Assembly: GCA_000621765.1 (NCBI GenBank)
Contig: JHXJ01000011.1
Coordinates: 1-64,000, forward strand
DNA: 64,000 nucleotides
From: Ruminococcaceae bacterium AB4001
Lineage (GTDB): Bacteria; Bacillota; Clostridia; Saccharofermentanales; Saccharofermentanaceae
Direction: 5' to 3'
The position numbers were made by a program, and so were the translations under genes. This document shows positions 50,900 through 59,229 of the stretch, one piece after another. The notes below the pieces were generated by a model. It was not told the origin of the DNA. It worked only from the letters and a program-made list of their open reading frames with translations, and made no database searches. Position 1 is the first letter of the stretch. The number at the start of each line of letters is the position of its first letter.

Positions 50900-51741
50900 C
50901 ACTTGCCTCCTTTCGAGAGGCTGATACGCAGACCTTCAGAGATGAAATAAAGACCCAGGATGTAGAAGACCAGCATGAGTGCAGGGAAGATGATGAGCCA
51001 GGGCGCAACGCGGACGTAAGCCTGGGCATCTGCGAGCATCTTTCCGAACGAAGCGTCGGGCGGCTGGACTCCAAGTCCGAGATAACTCATTCCGGACTCG
51101 AAAAGAGTCATGTTGGCAAGACCGATAACGGTTGCCGGCAGAAGCTGCGGGACGAGGTTCGGGAATATGTGGAATGTCATTATCCTGAGCGGTCTGACAC
51201 CCATGACGCGGGCATGGGTTATATAGTCGAGTTCTTTTATCTCCATGGTTCCGACGCGGCAGACTCTCGCGAATGTCGGCGCGAAAACCAGGCCCAGCGC
51301 CCAGATGACATTTCCGACTGAGGCACCGAAAACAGCTACTGCGACAAGAGCCAGGAGTATTCCGGGGAAGCACATTATGCTGTTTCCGATGAGCATGATG
51401 CCCCTGTCCGTAAAGCCGCCGAAATATCCGGCGGGGATCCCGGCGATGGTGCCTAATGCCAGCGCGATCGCTACGCCTGCGATGGAGATGAATATCGTGT
51501 ATTTGGAAGCTGACATGATGCGCGAGAGCACATCTCTTCCGAAGTTATCAGTTCCGAAAGGGTGACTTGCGCAGGGCGCCATAAGCTTTGATGCCGCATC
51601 TGTCGCATCCGGTTCAAAGGGAGTCCAGAACAAAGATACGATGAAAGCTGCGACGACAATGCCGAGGAGGACAAGTCCCACTATATAGAAAACGGAAGCT
51701 TCCGGTGTCTTTTCTGCTGAGTTTTTCTTTGCGCGTGCCAT
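50899..51741 (-). CDS. Peptide ABC transporter permease, DppC/OppC type
   Basis: A 280-residue permease with six membrane helices. The N-terminal helix (ASVFYIVGLVLLGIVVAAFI) precedes the periplasmic HPFGTDNFGRDVLSRI motif typical of OppC/DppC, and the EAA-type loop is ELDYITHARVMGVRPLRIMTFHIFPN. The start is taken at ATG 51741 behind AGGGGGA; an in-frame TTG lies two codons earlier. It pairs with the DppB-type subunit upstream. Confidence 0.92.
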   Translation of the reverse strand: MARAKKNSAEKTPEASVFYIVGLVLLGIVVAAFIVSLFWTPFEPDATDAASKLMAPCASHPFGTDNFGRDVLSRIMSASKYTIFISIAGVAIALALGTIAGIPAGYFGGFTDRGIMLIGNSIMCFPGILLALVAVAVFGASVGNVIWALGLVFAPTFARVCRVGTMEIKELDYITHARVMGVRPLRIMTFHIFPNLVPQLLPATVIGLANMTLFESGMSYLGLGVQPPDASFGKMLADAQAYVRVAPWLIIFPALMLVFYILGLYFISEGLRISLSKGGK

Positions 51742-51754
51742 CTCCAAGATCCCC

Positions 51755-52708
51755 CTATTTCAGCCTGATCCTGGGGTCGGCAAAACTTGCGGCGATGTCG
51801 GAGATGAAGTAAAGAAGGACGGTTACGAGTGCCAGATAAAATACAATACCTGACAGGAGAGGGAAATCGCGCCTGGAGATCGCTGACAGGAGAAGACGGC
51901 CAAGTCCGGGAAGATTGAAGACCTGTTCGACGATGAGGCTTCCGCCCAAAATGTCTGAAAGAATGATCGAGATTATCGTGATGGAGGAAACGTTGGAATT
52001 CGGCAGCACGTGACGGATGAGGATCTTAAGATCTGACATTCCGTGGCTCTTGGCCGTGCGGACGTAATCGGCGCTCTTCTGCTCAATTATCGAAGATCTC
52101 AGGAACTTGAAACTCATGGCGATCTTCGGAAGCGCTACTGCAAAGGAAGGCAGCAGAAGGCATCCGATGTATTCGAAGAAATCTTCTGACGGACTTACGT
52201 AGTTTCCGACTGTAAGGAGCGAAAAGACCGAGCTTGTCAGAAGTATCAGAAGAAGAGAAGCGACATAAGGCGGGATCGCAAACAGGACATGCCCTATGAC
52301 TGAGCAGATCTGGTCTCCGAGACGGCCCGGTTTTCGCGAACTCAGGACAGCAAGGGGATATGAGATGAGGATCACCATTATCATGGCGATGATGCTCATT
52401 CCGATCGTAACCGGAAGGCGCTGCGCGATAAGACCGCTTACGCTTACGTTATATGCGTAGGATTTTCCGGGATTGAATGTGAGAAGTCCGAGAAGCCAGG
52501 AAAGATATCTTGCTGCCAGAGGTTTGTCGAGTCCCAATTCCGCGCGCAGGAGCTCTACCTGGGACTCTGTAGCGTCCGGACCGAGCATTACGCGAGCCGT
52601 GTCGCCCGGGATTACGGAGAATGCTGCAAATACGAGCAGTGATACGACAAGAAGAGTCAGTATCAGCTCGACAGTTTTACCTATAAGATAGCTTGCTTTG
52701 CTCTGCAA
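51755..52708 (-). CDS. Peptide ABC transporter permease, DppB/OppB type
   Basis: A 317-residue permease with six membrane helices: IGKTVELILTLLVVSLLVFA at the start, the DppB mark LRAELGLDKPLAARYLSWL, the EAA-type loop ADYVRTAKSHGMSDLKILIRHVLPN, and VEQVFNLPGLGRLLLSAISRRDFPLL. The start is TTG, with GGGAGAAC about 7 nt upstream; no ATG fits. It lies 127 nt after the binding-protein gene, across a hairpin. Confidence 0.92.
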   Translation of the reverse strand: MQSKASYLIGKTVELILTLLVVSLLVFAAFSVIPGDTARVMLGPDATESQVELLRAELGLDKPLAARYLSWLLGLLTFNPGKSYAYNVSVSGLIAQRLPVTIGMSIIAMIMVILISYPLAVLSSRKPGRLGDQICSVIGHVLFAIPPYVASLLLILLTSSVFSLLTVGNYVSPSEDFFEYIGCLLLPSFAVALPKIAMSFKFLRSSIIEQKSADYVRTAKSHGMSDLKILIRHVLPNSNVSSITIISIILSDILGGSLIVEQVFNLPGLGRLLLSAISRRDFPLLSGIVFYLALVTVLLYFISDIAASFADPRIRLK

Positions 52709-52782
52709 ATCCGTTCTCCCATTAGTGTTTTGATTAAAGTAAGAACCTATTATATATGCTTTTGATTTAAATCTAAAGAATA

Positions 52783-52809
52783 GGGCTGCCGCATTTTCCG
52801 CGACAGCCC
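52783..52809 (-). terminator. Hairpin between binding protein and permeases (attenuator)
   Basis: On the minus strand GGGCTGTCGC pairs with GCGGCAGCCC (one U-G pair) followed by TATTCTTTA. The plus strand would carry a C-A mismatch, so the structure is meant for the minus strand. The weak T-run suggests partial read-through into the permease genes. Confidence 0.7.
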
Positions 52810-52835
52810 ATGTATATGTATTACCCGGATATTTG

Positions 52836-54359
52836 TCAGTTAGTAACGAGTTTTACAGTAGACATATCCTGAACATACATAGGATATACATGATAGCCTT
52901 CAAGCCTTGTGGAGACTGCGGTTATCGTCGTAGGATCCTGGATGTATGCGGAGCAGGCATCTTCCGTTAAGATCGCGAGAACCTGGTGATAGAGTTCTGT
53001 CCTCTCAGCGACATCTGTCGTCAGAGGGATCTTTGCCATCAGTTCGTCAACCTCAGAATTGGAGTAGTTGATGAAGTTGCCGCCGTCAGAAGTCTGATAA
53101 CGTCCAAGTACGTCGTAAGGAGCATATGTGCTCGTAAGCGCGATTACTGTAGTTTCATAATCACGGCCGGTGTAAACGGTATCGAGCCATGTTGCCCAGT
53201 CGACCTGCTGGATCTGCATGTTGATGCCGATTGCCTTAAGCTCGGAAGCGAGCTCGACGGCTGTATTTACATGGATCAGATAAGAGGATGTGACGGTACA
53301 TGTGATGTCAAAACCGTTCTCGTATCCTGCTTCAGCCATGAGTTCTTTTGCCTTGCTGATATCCTGGTCGTATGTTCCGTTGAGGGAAGGATCGTAGTAG
53401 CTTCCCATTGCAGGGCTCATTGCCGTAACGAGTTCGACGCCGTTGCCGTCCATGGTAACGGAGATGATGTCTTTTCTGTTGATGGCATAGTTGATGGCCT
53501 TGCGGACTCTTACGTCATTAAGGGGCTCGACTTTGTTATTGAGTGCGAAGACCTGCACCATATTTGATCCGTTTGAAAGGATGTTGTATCTGGAAGTGTC
53601 AAGCTGTGCGGCACGGTCAGAAGTGAGGTAAGGGAAGATGTCGATGCTTCCGCTCGAAAGCTCTGTTAGACCGGCATCCATGTCTGCGCATACCTTGAAA
53701 GTTACCTTGTCGAGATAAGGAAGACCTTTCTGCCAGTATTTATCGTTCTTTACGAGGATTACGCTCTGTCCCGGATTATATGAATCGAACTTGAAAGGAC
53801 CTGTTCCGACGGGAGCTGCCTGGCAGTTGTCGTAGCCTTCAGGAATAATACCGGTCGTGAAATAGCTCATTACTTCGCTGTTGCCTTCTTCGAGAGTTAC
53901 CTTGACCTTCCCGTCAGAAAGTTCTTCAACGTCCTTGACCGAATCAAGCTCACTTACGAGTGCCACGCCGTTCTGGCCGTCAATGAGACCTGCAGCGCGC
54001 TTGAGGGAATAAACAACGTCGATCGGGTCAAGATCGGAACCGTCGTGGAATTTGACGCCTTTCCTGATCGTGAATGTGTATACGGAAGCGTCATCTGAGA
54101 TCTCAACGTCAGTTGCGAGACAGGGATTGAGATTGCCCTCATAGTCGAACTTGTAAAGACCTTCGTAGATGTTGTAAATGATCTCTTCGTCTCCTGCTGC
54201 AACAACGGTATGGGGATCGAAGATACCGGGCTCCTGTGTGATGCCTACAACCGCGTAGTTGTTTTCATCTGCAGGCTTCTTGCCGCATCCTGCCAGAACT
54301 GTGAAAATAAGACCGGCAGCTGATAAGACTGTGACTGATTTCAGAATATATTTGTTCAT
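52836..54359 (-). CDS. Peptide-binding lipoprotein, DppA/OppA family (SBP_bac_5)
   Basis: A 507-residue lipoprotein. The signal peptide ends in VLAGC, followed by a family-5 extracellular solute-binding domain (TITRKG-like segment VYTFTIRKGVKFHDGSDLDPIDVVYSLKRAA, then VRKAINYAINRKDI). It delivers peptides or similar ligands to the permeases. ATG at 54359 is chosen because AAAGGAG is 7 nt away; the GTG at 54365 would be too close. A hairpin separates it from the rest of the operon, which would give it higher expression. Confidence 0.92.
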   Translation of the reverse strand: MNKYILKSVTVLSAAGLIFTVLAGCGKKPADENNYAVVGITQEPGIFDPHTVVAAGDEEIIYNIYEGLYKFDYEGNLNPCLATDVEISDDASVYTFTIRKGVKFHDGSDLDPIDVVYSLKRAAGLIDGQNGVALVSELDSVKDVEELSDGKVKVTLEEGNSEVMSYFTTGIIPEGYDNCQAAPVGTGPFKFDSYNPGQSVILVKNDKYWQKGLPYLDKVTFKVCADMDAGLTELSSGSIDIFPYLTSDRAAQLDTSRYNILSNGSNMVQVFALNNKVEPLNDVRVRKAINYAINRKDIISVTMDGNGVELVTAMSPAMGSYYDPSLNGTYDQDISKAKELMAEAGYENGFDITCTVTSSYLIHVNTAVELASELKAIGINMQIQQVDWATWLDTVYTGRDYETTVIALTSTYAPYDVLGRYQTSDGGNFINYSNSEVDELMAKIPLTTDVAERTELYHQVLAILTEDACSAYIQDPTTITAVSTRLEGYHVYPMYVQDMSTVKLVTN

Positions 54360-54550
54360 TTCCACTCTCCTTTAAAACAATGACTTCATTATATGGATGG
54401 GTCTATGCTGTATATATATGACAACGCTCACAAAAAACTGATTGCGACGTAATGGCTCTATCCGAAAATTAACTAAAAATTTATAAAATACATTTGAAGA
54501 AAAGATAATAATTTTTGACAGCCTGGTATATAATATGTCCATGTAATTTT

Positions 54551-54574
54551 TGCGTGCATTTGTTTTTGCATGCA
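54551..54574 (+). other. 5' leader hairpin
   Basis: TGCGTGCA (54551-54558) and TGCATGCA (54567-54574) pair over 8 bp with one G-U around a T-rich loop, just before TTTTAGGAG and the ATG at 54593. The core stem TGCGTGC/GCATGCA is the same as at 17796-17815. Confidence 0.4.
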
Positions 54575-54592
54575 TTTTAGGAGATATTTTTT

Positions 54593-56296
54593 ATGAAGAA
54601 GTGTCCGGTTTGCGGCGTAATGATGGGCGACAACGTTGCCCGTTGCTCAATGTGCAAGTACGATTTCCAAAAGGCATCGCAAGGTAATAACGATGAGGCG
54701 GCTGCTGAAGCGAAGAAGATCCTTGACCAGAAGCAGGCTGAGAATATTGCCCGTGCTGAGGCTAAGCGTTCCGAAGAGGAGAAGAGGATCCTTGAAGCTC
54801 TTGATAAGCTGAAGCGTGACTACGCGAGCATGGAAGAGCAGTTTGAGACTGAGAAGCAGAAGCTCGACAAGGAATTTGCTGCTTTCCAGAAGAAGAAGCT
54901 TGCTGAGCAGTCCGCATTAGAGACTACGGTCGAGACTGTCCGTAATGAAGTTATCGAAGCCCGTGACAAGCGTGATGCTCTCCGTAAGGAAGCTAACGAG
55001 ATGCTCGAGGAGGCCAGGAAGAAGGCACAGAAAGAGCACGACGACCTTATTGCAAACGCAAAGACAGAGCAGCAGAAGATCTATGAAGAGACCCAGAAGC
55101 AGACCGAGCAGATCGCAGCTGAGGTTGAGCAGGAATATGCTGCAGCTATAGCAAAGAGAGACGAAGTCCTTGCCCAGGCTAAAGAAGTCCAGGCAATGAT
55201 GGATAATGCCGACAAGATCAAGTCTGAGAAAGAGAAGGAGATCAAGGCGGCTGAAGAGAAGATCGTCAAGCTCAATGAAGAGTTTGAGAAAGAGAAGATC
55301 AGGATCGCCGAAGAGCATAAGAAGCTTTCCGAGAAGCAGGCTGCAGAAGCCCTCAAGATGAAGGCAGATGCTGAGCGCGACAGAGATATCGCAAATGCCG
55401 AGAAGGAAAAGCTCATCGCTGAGGCACAGGCAGAGAGAGATCAGATCATCATGCAGCTTGAGACACGCAACAAGCAGGCTCAGGCAGAACTTGATGACAT
55501 GACAGAGAAGGCTAAGCTCGTTATCGCAGAGGCAGATGCTGCTGAAGCTAAGCGTAACGAGATGGCTGCTGAGATAGACAATTTCGAGAAGAGCACAAAG
55601 GCGCAGAGGAAAGATCTTGAAGAGACTATCAAGGCTGCATCTGCTGAACTTCAGGAAGCTCAGGCCCGTAAGGATGAAGCTGAGAAGCTCCTCATCCAGT
55701 ATCAGGAACAGTCCGAAAATGTTCAGAACCAGATCGTTGGCCTCCAGGCTGAACTCAAGGAAGCAAAGGAGATCATCGCTGATTCCAAGAACGCTACAGT
55801 TCTTGCAGAAGCTGCAGCTCAGGAGATCGTTCTTAATGCAGAGAAGCAGTCAGTATTCCTTAAGCAGGCTGCTTTGAGCGAAAGCGAGAAGGGCAAGATG
55901 CTCGATAAGATCGAAGAATTAGAAAAACAGGTTAAGGAGAAAGAGATGGAGAAGGCTGAGCTTGAAAAGAAGCTTGCAGCGCTTGACGCAGCAGTTGCAG
56001 ATTTGGAGAAGAAAGTCAGAACAGGCGGCGGTGCCGGCGGACCGATGGAGTATATCGTTGAGACAGTTGAGCACAACAAGTCTTCAGAGGTTAACGTTGA
56101 AGCTCTTACCAAGATCCTTAAGAAGAGAGCATCCGAAGGCTGGACCCTCATTTCCACGATCGATGACGACGGCGGAAAGCTCCTCGCTTCAATGGGCGGC
56201 GGTCAGGAAGCAACTCTTTCTTCCTCACTTTCCGGCGGCAATTTCAATTCCAAGGAAGACAGACTGGTACTTATCTTCGGAAGACCGCAGAAGTAA
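54593..56296 (+). CDS. Zinc-ribbon, long coiled-coil, DUF4177 protein
   Basis: A 567-residue protein of three parts. Residues 1-30 form a zinc ribbon (CPVCGVMMGD ... CSMCKYDF). About residues 35-480 are almost uninterrupted coiled coil, rich in Ala, Glu and Lys (EKEKEIKAAEEKIVKLNEEF). The C-terminal domain from about 490 (MEYIVETVEHNKSSEVNVEA ... ASEGWTLIS) is DUF4177. No membrane helix. The coiled coil is near 400 residues, so it could form a rod or scaffold. It is divergent from the peptide transporter. Function unknown. Confidence 0.75.
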   Translation: MKKCPVCGVMMGDNVARCSMCKYDFQKASQGNNDEAAAEAKKILDQKQAENIARAEAKRSEEEKRILEALDKLKRDYASMEEQFETEKQKLDKEFAAFQKKKLAEQSALETTVETVRNEVIEARDKRDALRKEANEMLEEARKKAQKEHDDLIANAKTEQQKIYEETQKQTEQIAAEVEQEYAAAIAKRDEVLAQAKEVQAMMDNADKIKSEKEKEIKAAEEKIVKLNEEFEKEKIRIAEEHKKLSEKQAAEALKMKADAERDRDIANAEKEKLIAEAQAERDQIIMQLETRNKQAQAELDDMTEKAKLVIAEADAAEAKRNEMAAEIDNFEKSTKAQRKDLEETIKAASAELQEAQARKDEAEKLLIQYQEQSENVQNQIVGLQAELKEAKEIIADSKNATVLAEAAAQEIVLNAEKQSVFLKQAALSESEKGKMLDKIEELEKQVKEKEMEKAELEKKLAALDAAVADLEKKVRTGGGAGGPMEYIVETVEHNKSSEVNVEALTKILKKRASEGWTLISTIDDDGGKLLASMGGGQEATLSSSLSGGNFNSKEDRLVLIFGRPQK

Positions 56297-56323
56297 TATC
56301 AGCAACACAAAATGCCTGCATCA

Positions 56324-56370
56324 GGGGTTTTCTCAAAAGCAACCGCTTAAGAGAAACCCCTTTTATTTTT
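56324..56370 (+). terminator. Rho-independent terminator
   Basis: GGGGTTTTCTC (56324-56334) and GAGAAACCCC (56351-56360), one bulged base, then TTTTATTTTT. Confidence 0.85.
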
Positions 56371-56523
56371 CGGTCTGACCGCCATAACTATGCGGTTTGC
56401 CTCTTTTGATTTTTCTTGCACAAAAAAAGTTTTCGGGAGAGCGAGTTTTTTGTGGAATTAGCATACCGAATCCTATATAATAGGAAAGTATTTATTTTTT
56501 GACTTCGAAGGAGGAAATGACTG

Positions 56524-58599
56524 ATGGAAAATTATTCCGCAGACAAGATTCGCAACATCGCGTTGTTCGGACATGTAGGTTCCGGCAAGACGACATTAGC
56601 TGAGGCTATTCTTTTTTATACCAAAGCAATCAACCGTCAGGGCCGGATCAACGATGGTAATACCACACTCGACTACGATCCTGAGGAGATCAAGAGACAG
56701 ATGTCAGTAGGCCTTTCTGTTGCCTGCTGCGAATACAAGGGTAGCAAGATCAACATCATCGACACTCCAGGTGACTTCGACTTCCTTGGTGAAGAGATGA
56801 GCGGTATCAGAATCGCCGATTCAGGCGTCATCATGATCTCGGCTAAGGGCGGCACATCCGTCGGTTCCGAGAAGGCTATCAGATTATTGAATGGTAAAAA
56901 GGTTCCTTTCTTATTCTTTATGAACAGAATGGACGAGCCTAACGCTGATTTCGAGGCAGTTGCTGCACGTATGATGGAGCGTTACGGACCTTCCGTTATC
57001 CCGCTTTCTTTCCCTATCATGGAAGACGGCAAGATGACAGGTATCGTTGACGTTATGAACCGTAAAGCTTTCTCTATCGATAAGGCTACAGGTAAGTTTG
57101 TTGAATATCCTCTTCCTGAGCAGTACAACGAGCGTGTTGACGAGCTCCAGGAAAAGGTTAATGAAGTAGTTGCAGAAGCAGACGACGAACTGATGGAGAA
57201 GTTCTTCGCTGGTGAGAAGTTCACTGAAGACGAGTTCCGTCACGGCGTACACGCTGGTTTCCGTGAAGGTAAGCTTCACCCGATCTACTGCGGTTCCGCA
57301 TACATGAACTGGGGTATCGACTTCCTGCTCAACTGCATTTCCAAGGACACACCTCCGGCAGGCAAGAAGCCCGCTCTCGAAGCTACTCTTCCTGACGGCA
57401 GCACACAGATGATCTCCTGCTCGATCGATGATCCTCTCGCAGCATTCTGCTTCAAGACGATCTCTGACCCGTTCGTAGGAAAGATCAGTATCTTCAAGGT
57501 TAATGCAGGTACTCTCCGCGCTAACTCCACAGTTTATAACGCTACAAAGGGCAAGGATGAAAGAATCGGCGGACTCTTCTTCCTCAAGGGTAAGGAACAG
57601 ATCGCTACAGACTGCATCACAGCAGGCGACATCGGCGCTGCTTCAAAGCTCTCCAATACAGATACAAACGATACGATCTGTGACCGTGCGCGTATCATTG
57701 AGCTTCCTAAGATCAAGTTCCCGCAGCCTTGTCTTTCCAAGTCTATCATTCCCACAAAGAAGGGCGACGAAGATAAGATCATTTCCGGTCTTACAAAGCT
57801 CGGTGACGAAGACCATTGCTTCACCGTTGAGACCAACCCTGAGACAAAGCAGATGGTACTTTCCGGTATCGGCGACATGCAGCTCAAGGTTCTCGTAAGC
57901 CAGCTCAAGAATAAATACAATGTTGATTGCGAACTCGGTGAACCCAAGGTTCCTTACCGTGAAGCTATCCGCAAGAAGGTTAAGGTCCAGGGTAAGCACA
58001 AGAAGCAGTCCGGCGGTCACGGTCAGTACGGTGACGTATGGATCGAGTTCGAGCCCAATGCTGAGACAGAAGATCTCGTATTCGAAGAGAAGGTATTCGG
58101 CGGTGCCGTACCTAAGAACTTCTTCCCTGCAGTTGAAAAGGGATTACAGGAGTCCGTTAAGAAGGGTATCCTCGCAGGTTATCCCGTAGTTAATCTCAAG
58201 GCTACACTGGTCGACGGTTCTTACCACGACGTAGACTCTTCGGAAATGGCATTCAAGATCGCTGCAAACCTCGCTTTCAAGGCTGGTATGGCTGCAGCTA
58301 ACCCGGTTCTCCTCGAACCCATCTCCAAGGTAGAGGTTCACATTCCTGAGGATAAGCAGGGCGACATCATGGGCGACCTCAACAAGAGAAGAGGACGTAT
58401 CATGGGAATCGATGCAGACGAGCTCGGTTCTGTAGTCAATGCTGAAGTTCCTACGGCTGAGATGCTCGAATATGCTACTGACCTCAAGTCCATGACACAG
58501 GGCAGAGGCTGGTTTGCAATGTCCCACGTCCGCTATGAGGCAGCTCCTCCGGAAGTCGCTGAGAAGGTCATCGCGGCAAGCAACGTCGAGGAAGAATAA
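56524..58599 (+). CDS. EF-G-like translational GTPase (EF-G2 type)
   Basis: A 691-residue five-domain GTPase of the EF-G superfamily: G1 GHVGSGKTT (residues 16-24), G3 DTPGDFDF (80-87), G4 NRMDEP, then domains II-V with SGGHGQYGDVWIEFEP in domain IV. In classical EF-G switch II reads DTPGHVDF and the His activates water; here this is Asp84. The G4 motif is NRMD instead of NKMD. These traits match the EF-G-like/FusA2 group rather than the main elongation factor. The codon bias shows strong expression. It may act in a special translation step or ribosome state. The ribosome site is AAGGAGG. Confidence 0.88.
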   Translation: MENYSADKIRNIALFGHVGSGKTTLAEAILFYTKAINRQGRINDGNTTLDYDPEEIKRQMSVGLSVACCEYKGSKINIIDTPGDFDFLGEEMSGIRIADSGVIMISAKGGTSVGSEKAIRLLNGKKVPFLFFMNRMDEPNADFEAVAARMMERYGPSVIPLSFPIMEDGKMTGIVDVMNRKAFSIDKATGKFVEYPLPEQYNERVDELQEKVNEVVAEADDELMEKFFAGEKFTEDEFRHGVHAGFREGKLHPIYCGSAYMNWGIDFLLNCISKDTPPAGKKPALEATLPDGSTQMISCSIDDPLAAFCFKTISDPFVGKISIFKVNAGTLRANSTVYNATKGKDERIGGLFFLKGKEQIATDCITAGDIGAASKLSNTDTNDTICDRARIIELPKIKFPQPCLSKSIIPTKKGDEDKIISGLTKLGDEDHCFTVETNPETKQMVLSGIGDMQLKVLVSQLKNKYNVDCELGEPKVPYREAIRKKVKVQGKHKKQSGGHGQYGDVWIEFEPNAETEDLVFEEKVFGGAVPKNFFPAVEKGLQESVKKGILAGYPVVNLKATLVDGSYHDVDSSEMAFKIAANLAFKAGMAAANPVLLEPISKVEVHIPEDKQGDIMGDLNKRRGRIMGIDADELGSVVNAEVPTAEMLEYATDLKSMTQGRGWFAMSHVRYEAAPPEVAEKVIAASNVEEE

Positions 58600-58648
58600 G
58601 GTTATTCAAAAGCGTTAAGGATTTTACACTTTTGATACATAAAACGCT

Positions 58649-58685
58649 TATAATGGGTGGCAGTTAGTATGGACTAACTGCCACC
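58649..58685 (+). promoter_or_regulatory. hydCBA -10 element with a 13-bp inverted repeat at the start site
   Basis: TATAAT (58649-58654) without a good -35. Directly after it GGTGGCAGTTAGT (58656-58668) and ACTAACTGCCACC (58673-58685) form a perfect 13-bp dyad with a 4-nt loop. The expected +1 lies inside the first arm, so a DNA operator is as likely as an RNA hairpin. Confidence 0.55.
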
Positions 58686-58740
58686 TTGCAAAGTAAAATT
58701 GTCAGGTTGGAATATTCCCTAAAGAGGCAGGAGGTTTTTT

Positions 58741-59229
58741 ATGGCTAAATTACAAGAAGCTGCTGTCGCTCAGATCACGGAGATCTGTGATCGTCATAAG
58801 GATGACAAGACTCCTTTGATGATGATCCTGAGTGACATTCAGAATGAGTACGGATACATTCCGCTCGAAGTTCAGGAATTGGTTTCCAAGAAGACAGGTA
58901 TTTCAGTTGCAGAGATCTATGGAGTTGTTACGTTCTACTCATTCTTTTCTCTCACTCCGAAGGGAAAGTACGTTGTAGGCTGCTGCCTTGGTACAGCTTG
59001 CTACGTTAAGGGTGCGCAGAACGTTATCGACAAGTTCCAGGAGCTCTTAGGCATCAAGCCCGGTGAGACAACTGAGGACGGTCTTTTCACATTGGATGCT
59101 CTCCGCTGCATCGGCGCATGCGGTATCGCACCCGCTGTAAGCATTAACGGAAAGGTTTACCCTAAGGTTAAGGTAGATCAGGTTCCCGAGATCATCAAAG
59201 AATTGAAAGAGGAGGCAGCTAAGGCATGA
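58741..59229 (+). CDS. hydC: Bifurcating hydrogenase subunit HydC (NuoE-like)
   Basis: A 162-residue thioredoxin-like [2Fe-2S] protein homologous to NuoE. VVGCCLGTACYVKGA and LRCIGACGIAPAVSIN supply the cluster ligands (Cx4C ... Cx3C), and the N-terminal helical part has ILSDIQNEYGYIPLE. With HydB and HydA it forms the NADH- and ferredoxin-dependent [FeFe] hydrogenase. A GCAGGAGGT ribosome site precedes the ATG, and it overlaps hydB by 4 nt (ATGA). Confidence 0.93.
   Translation: MAKLQEAAVAQITEICDRHKDDKTPLMMILSDIQNEYGYIPLEVQELVSKKTGISVAEIYGVVTFYSFFSLTPKGKYVVGCCLGTACYVKGAQNVIDKFQELLGIKPGETTEDGLFTLDALRCIGACGIAPAVSINGKVYPKVKVDQVPEIIKELKEEAAKA

Noticed and set aside
54515-54534. Sigma-A promoter before the coiled-coil gene (TTGACA and TATAAT)
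   Set aside because: The boxes are only 8 nt apart, so they cannot act as one promoter; at least one is accidental.
58649-58685. Rex operator at hydCBA
   Set aside because: The dyad sequence does not match the TTGTGAA/TTCACAA pattern of Rex sites.
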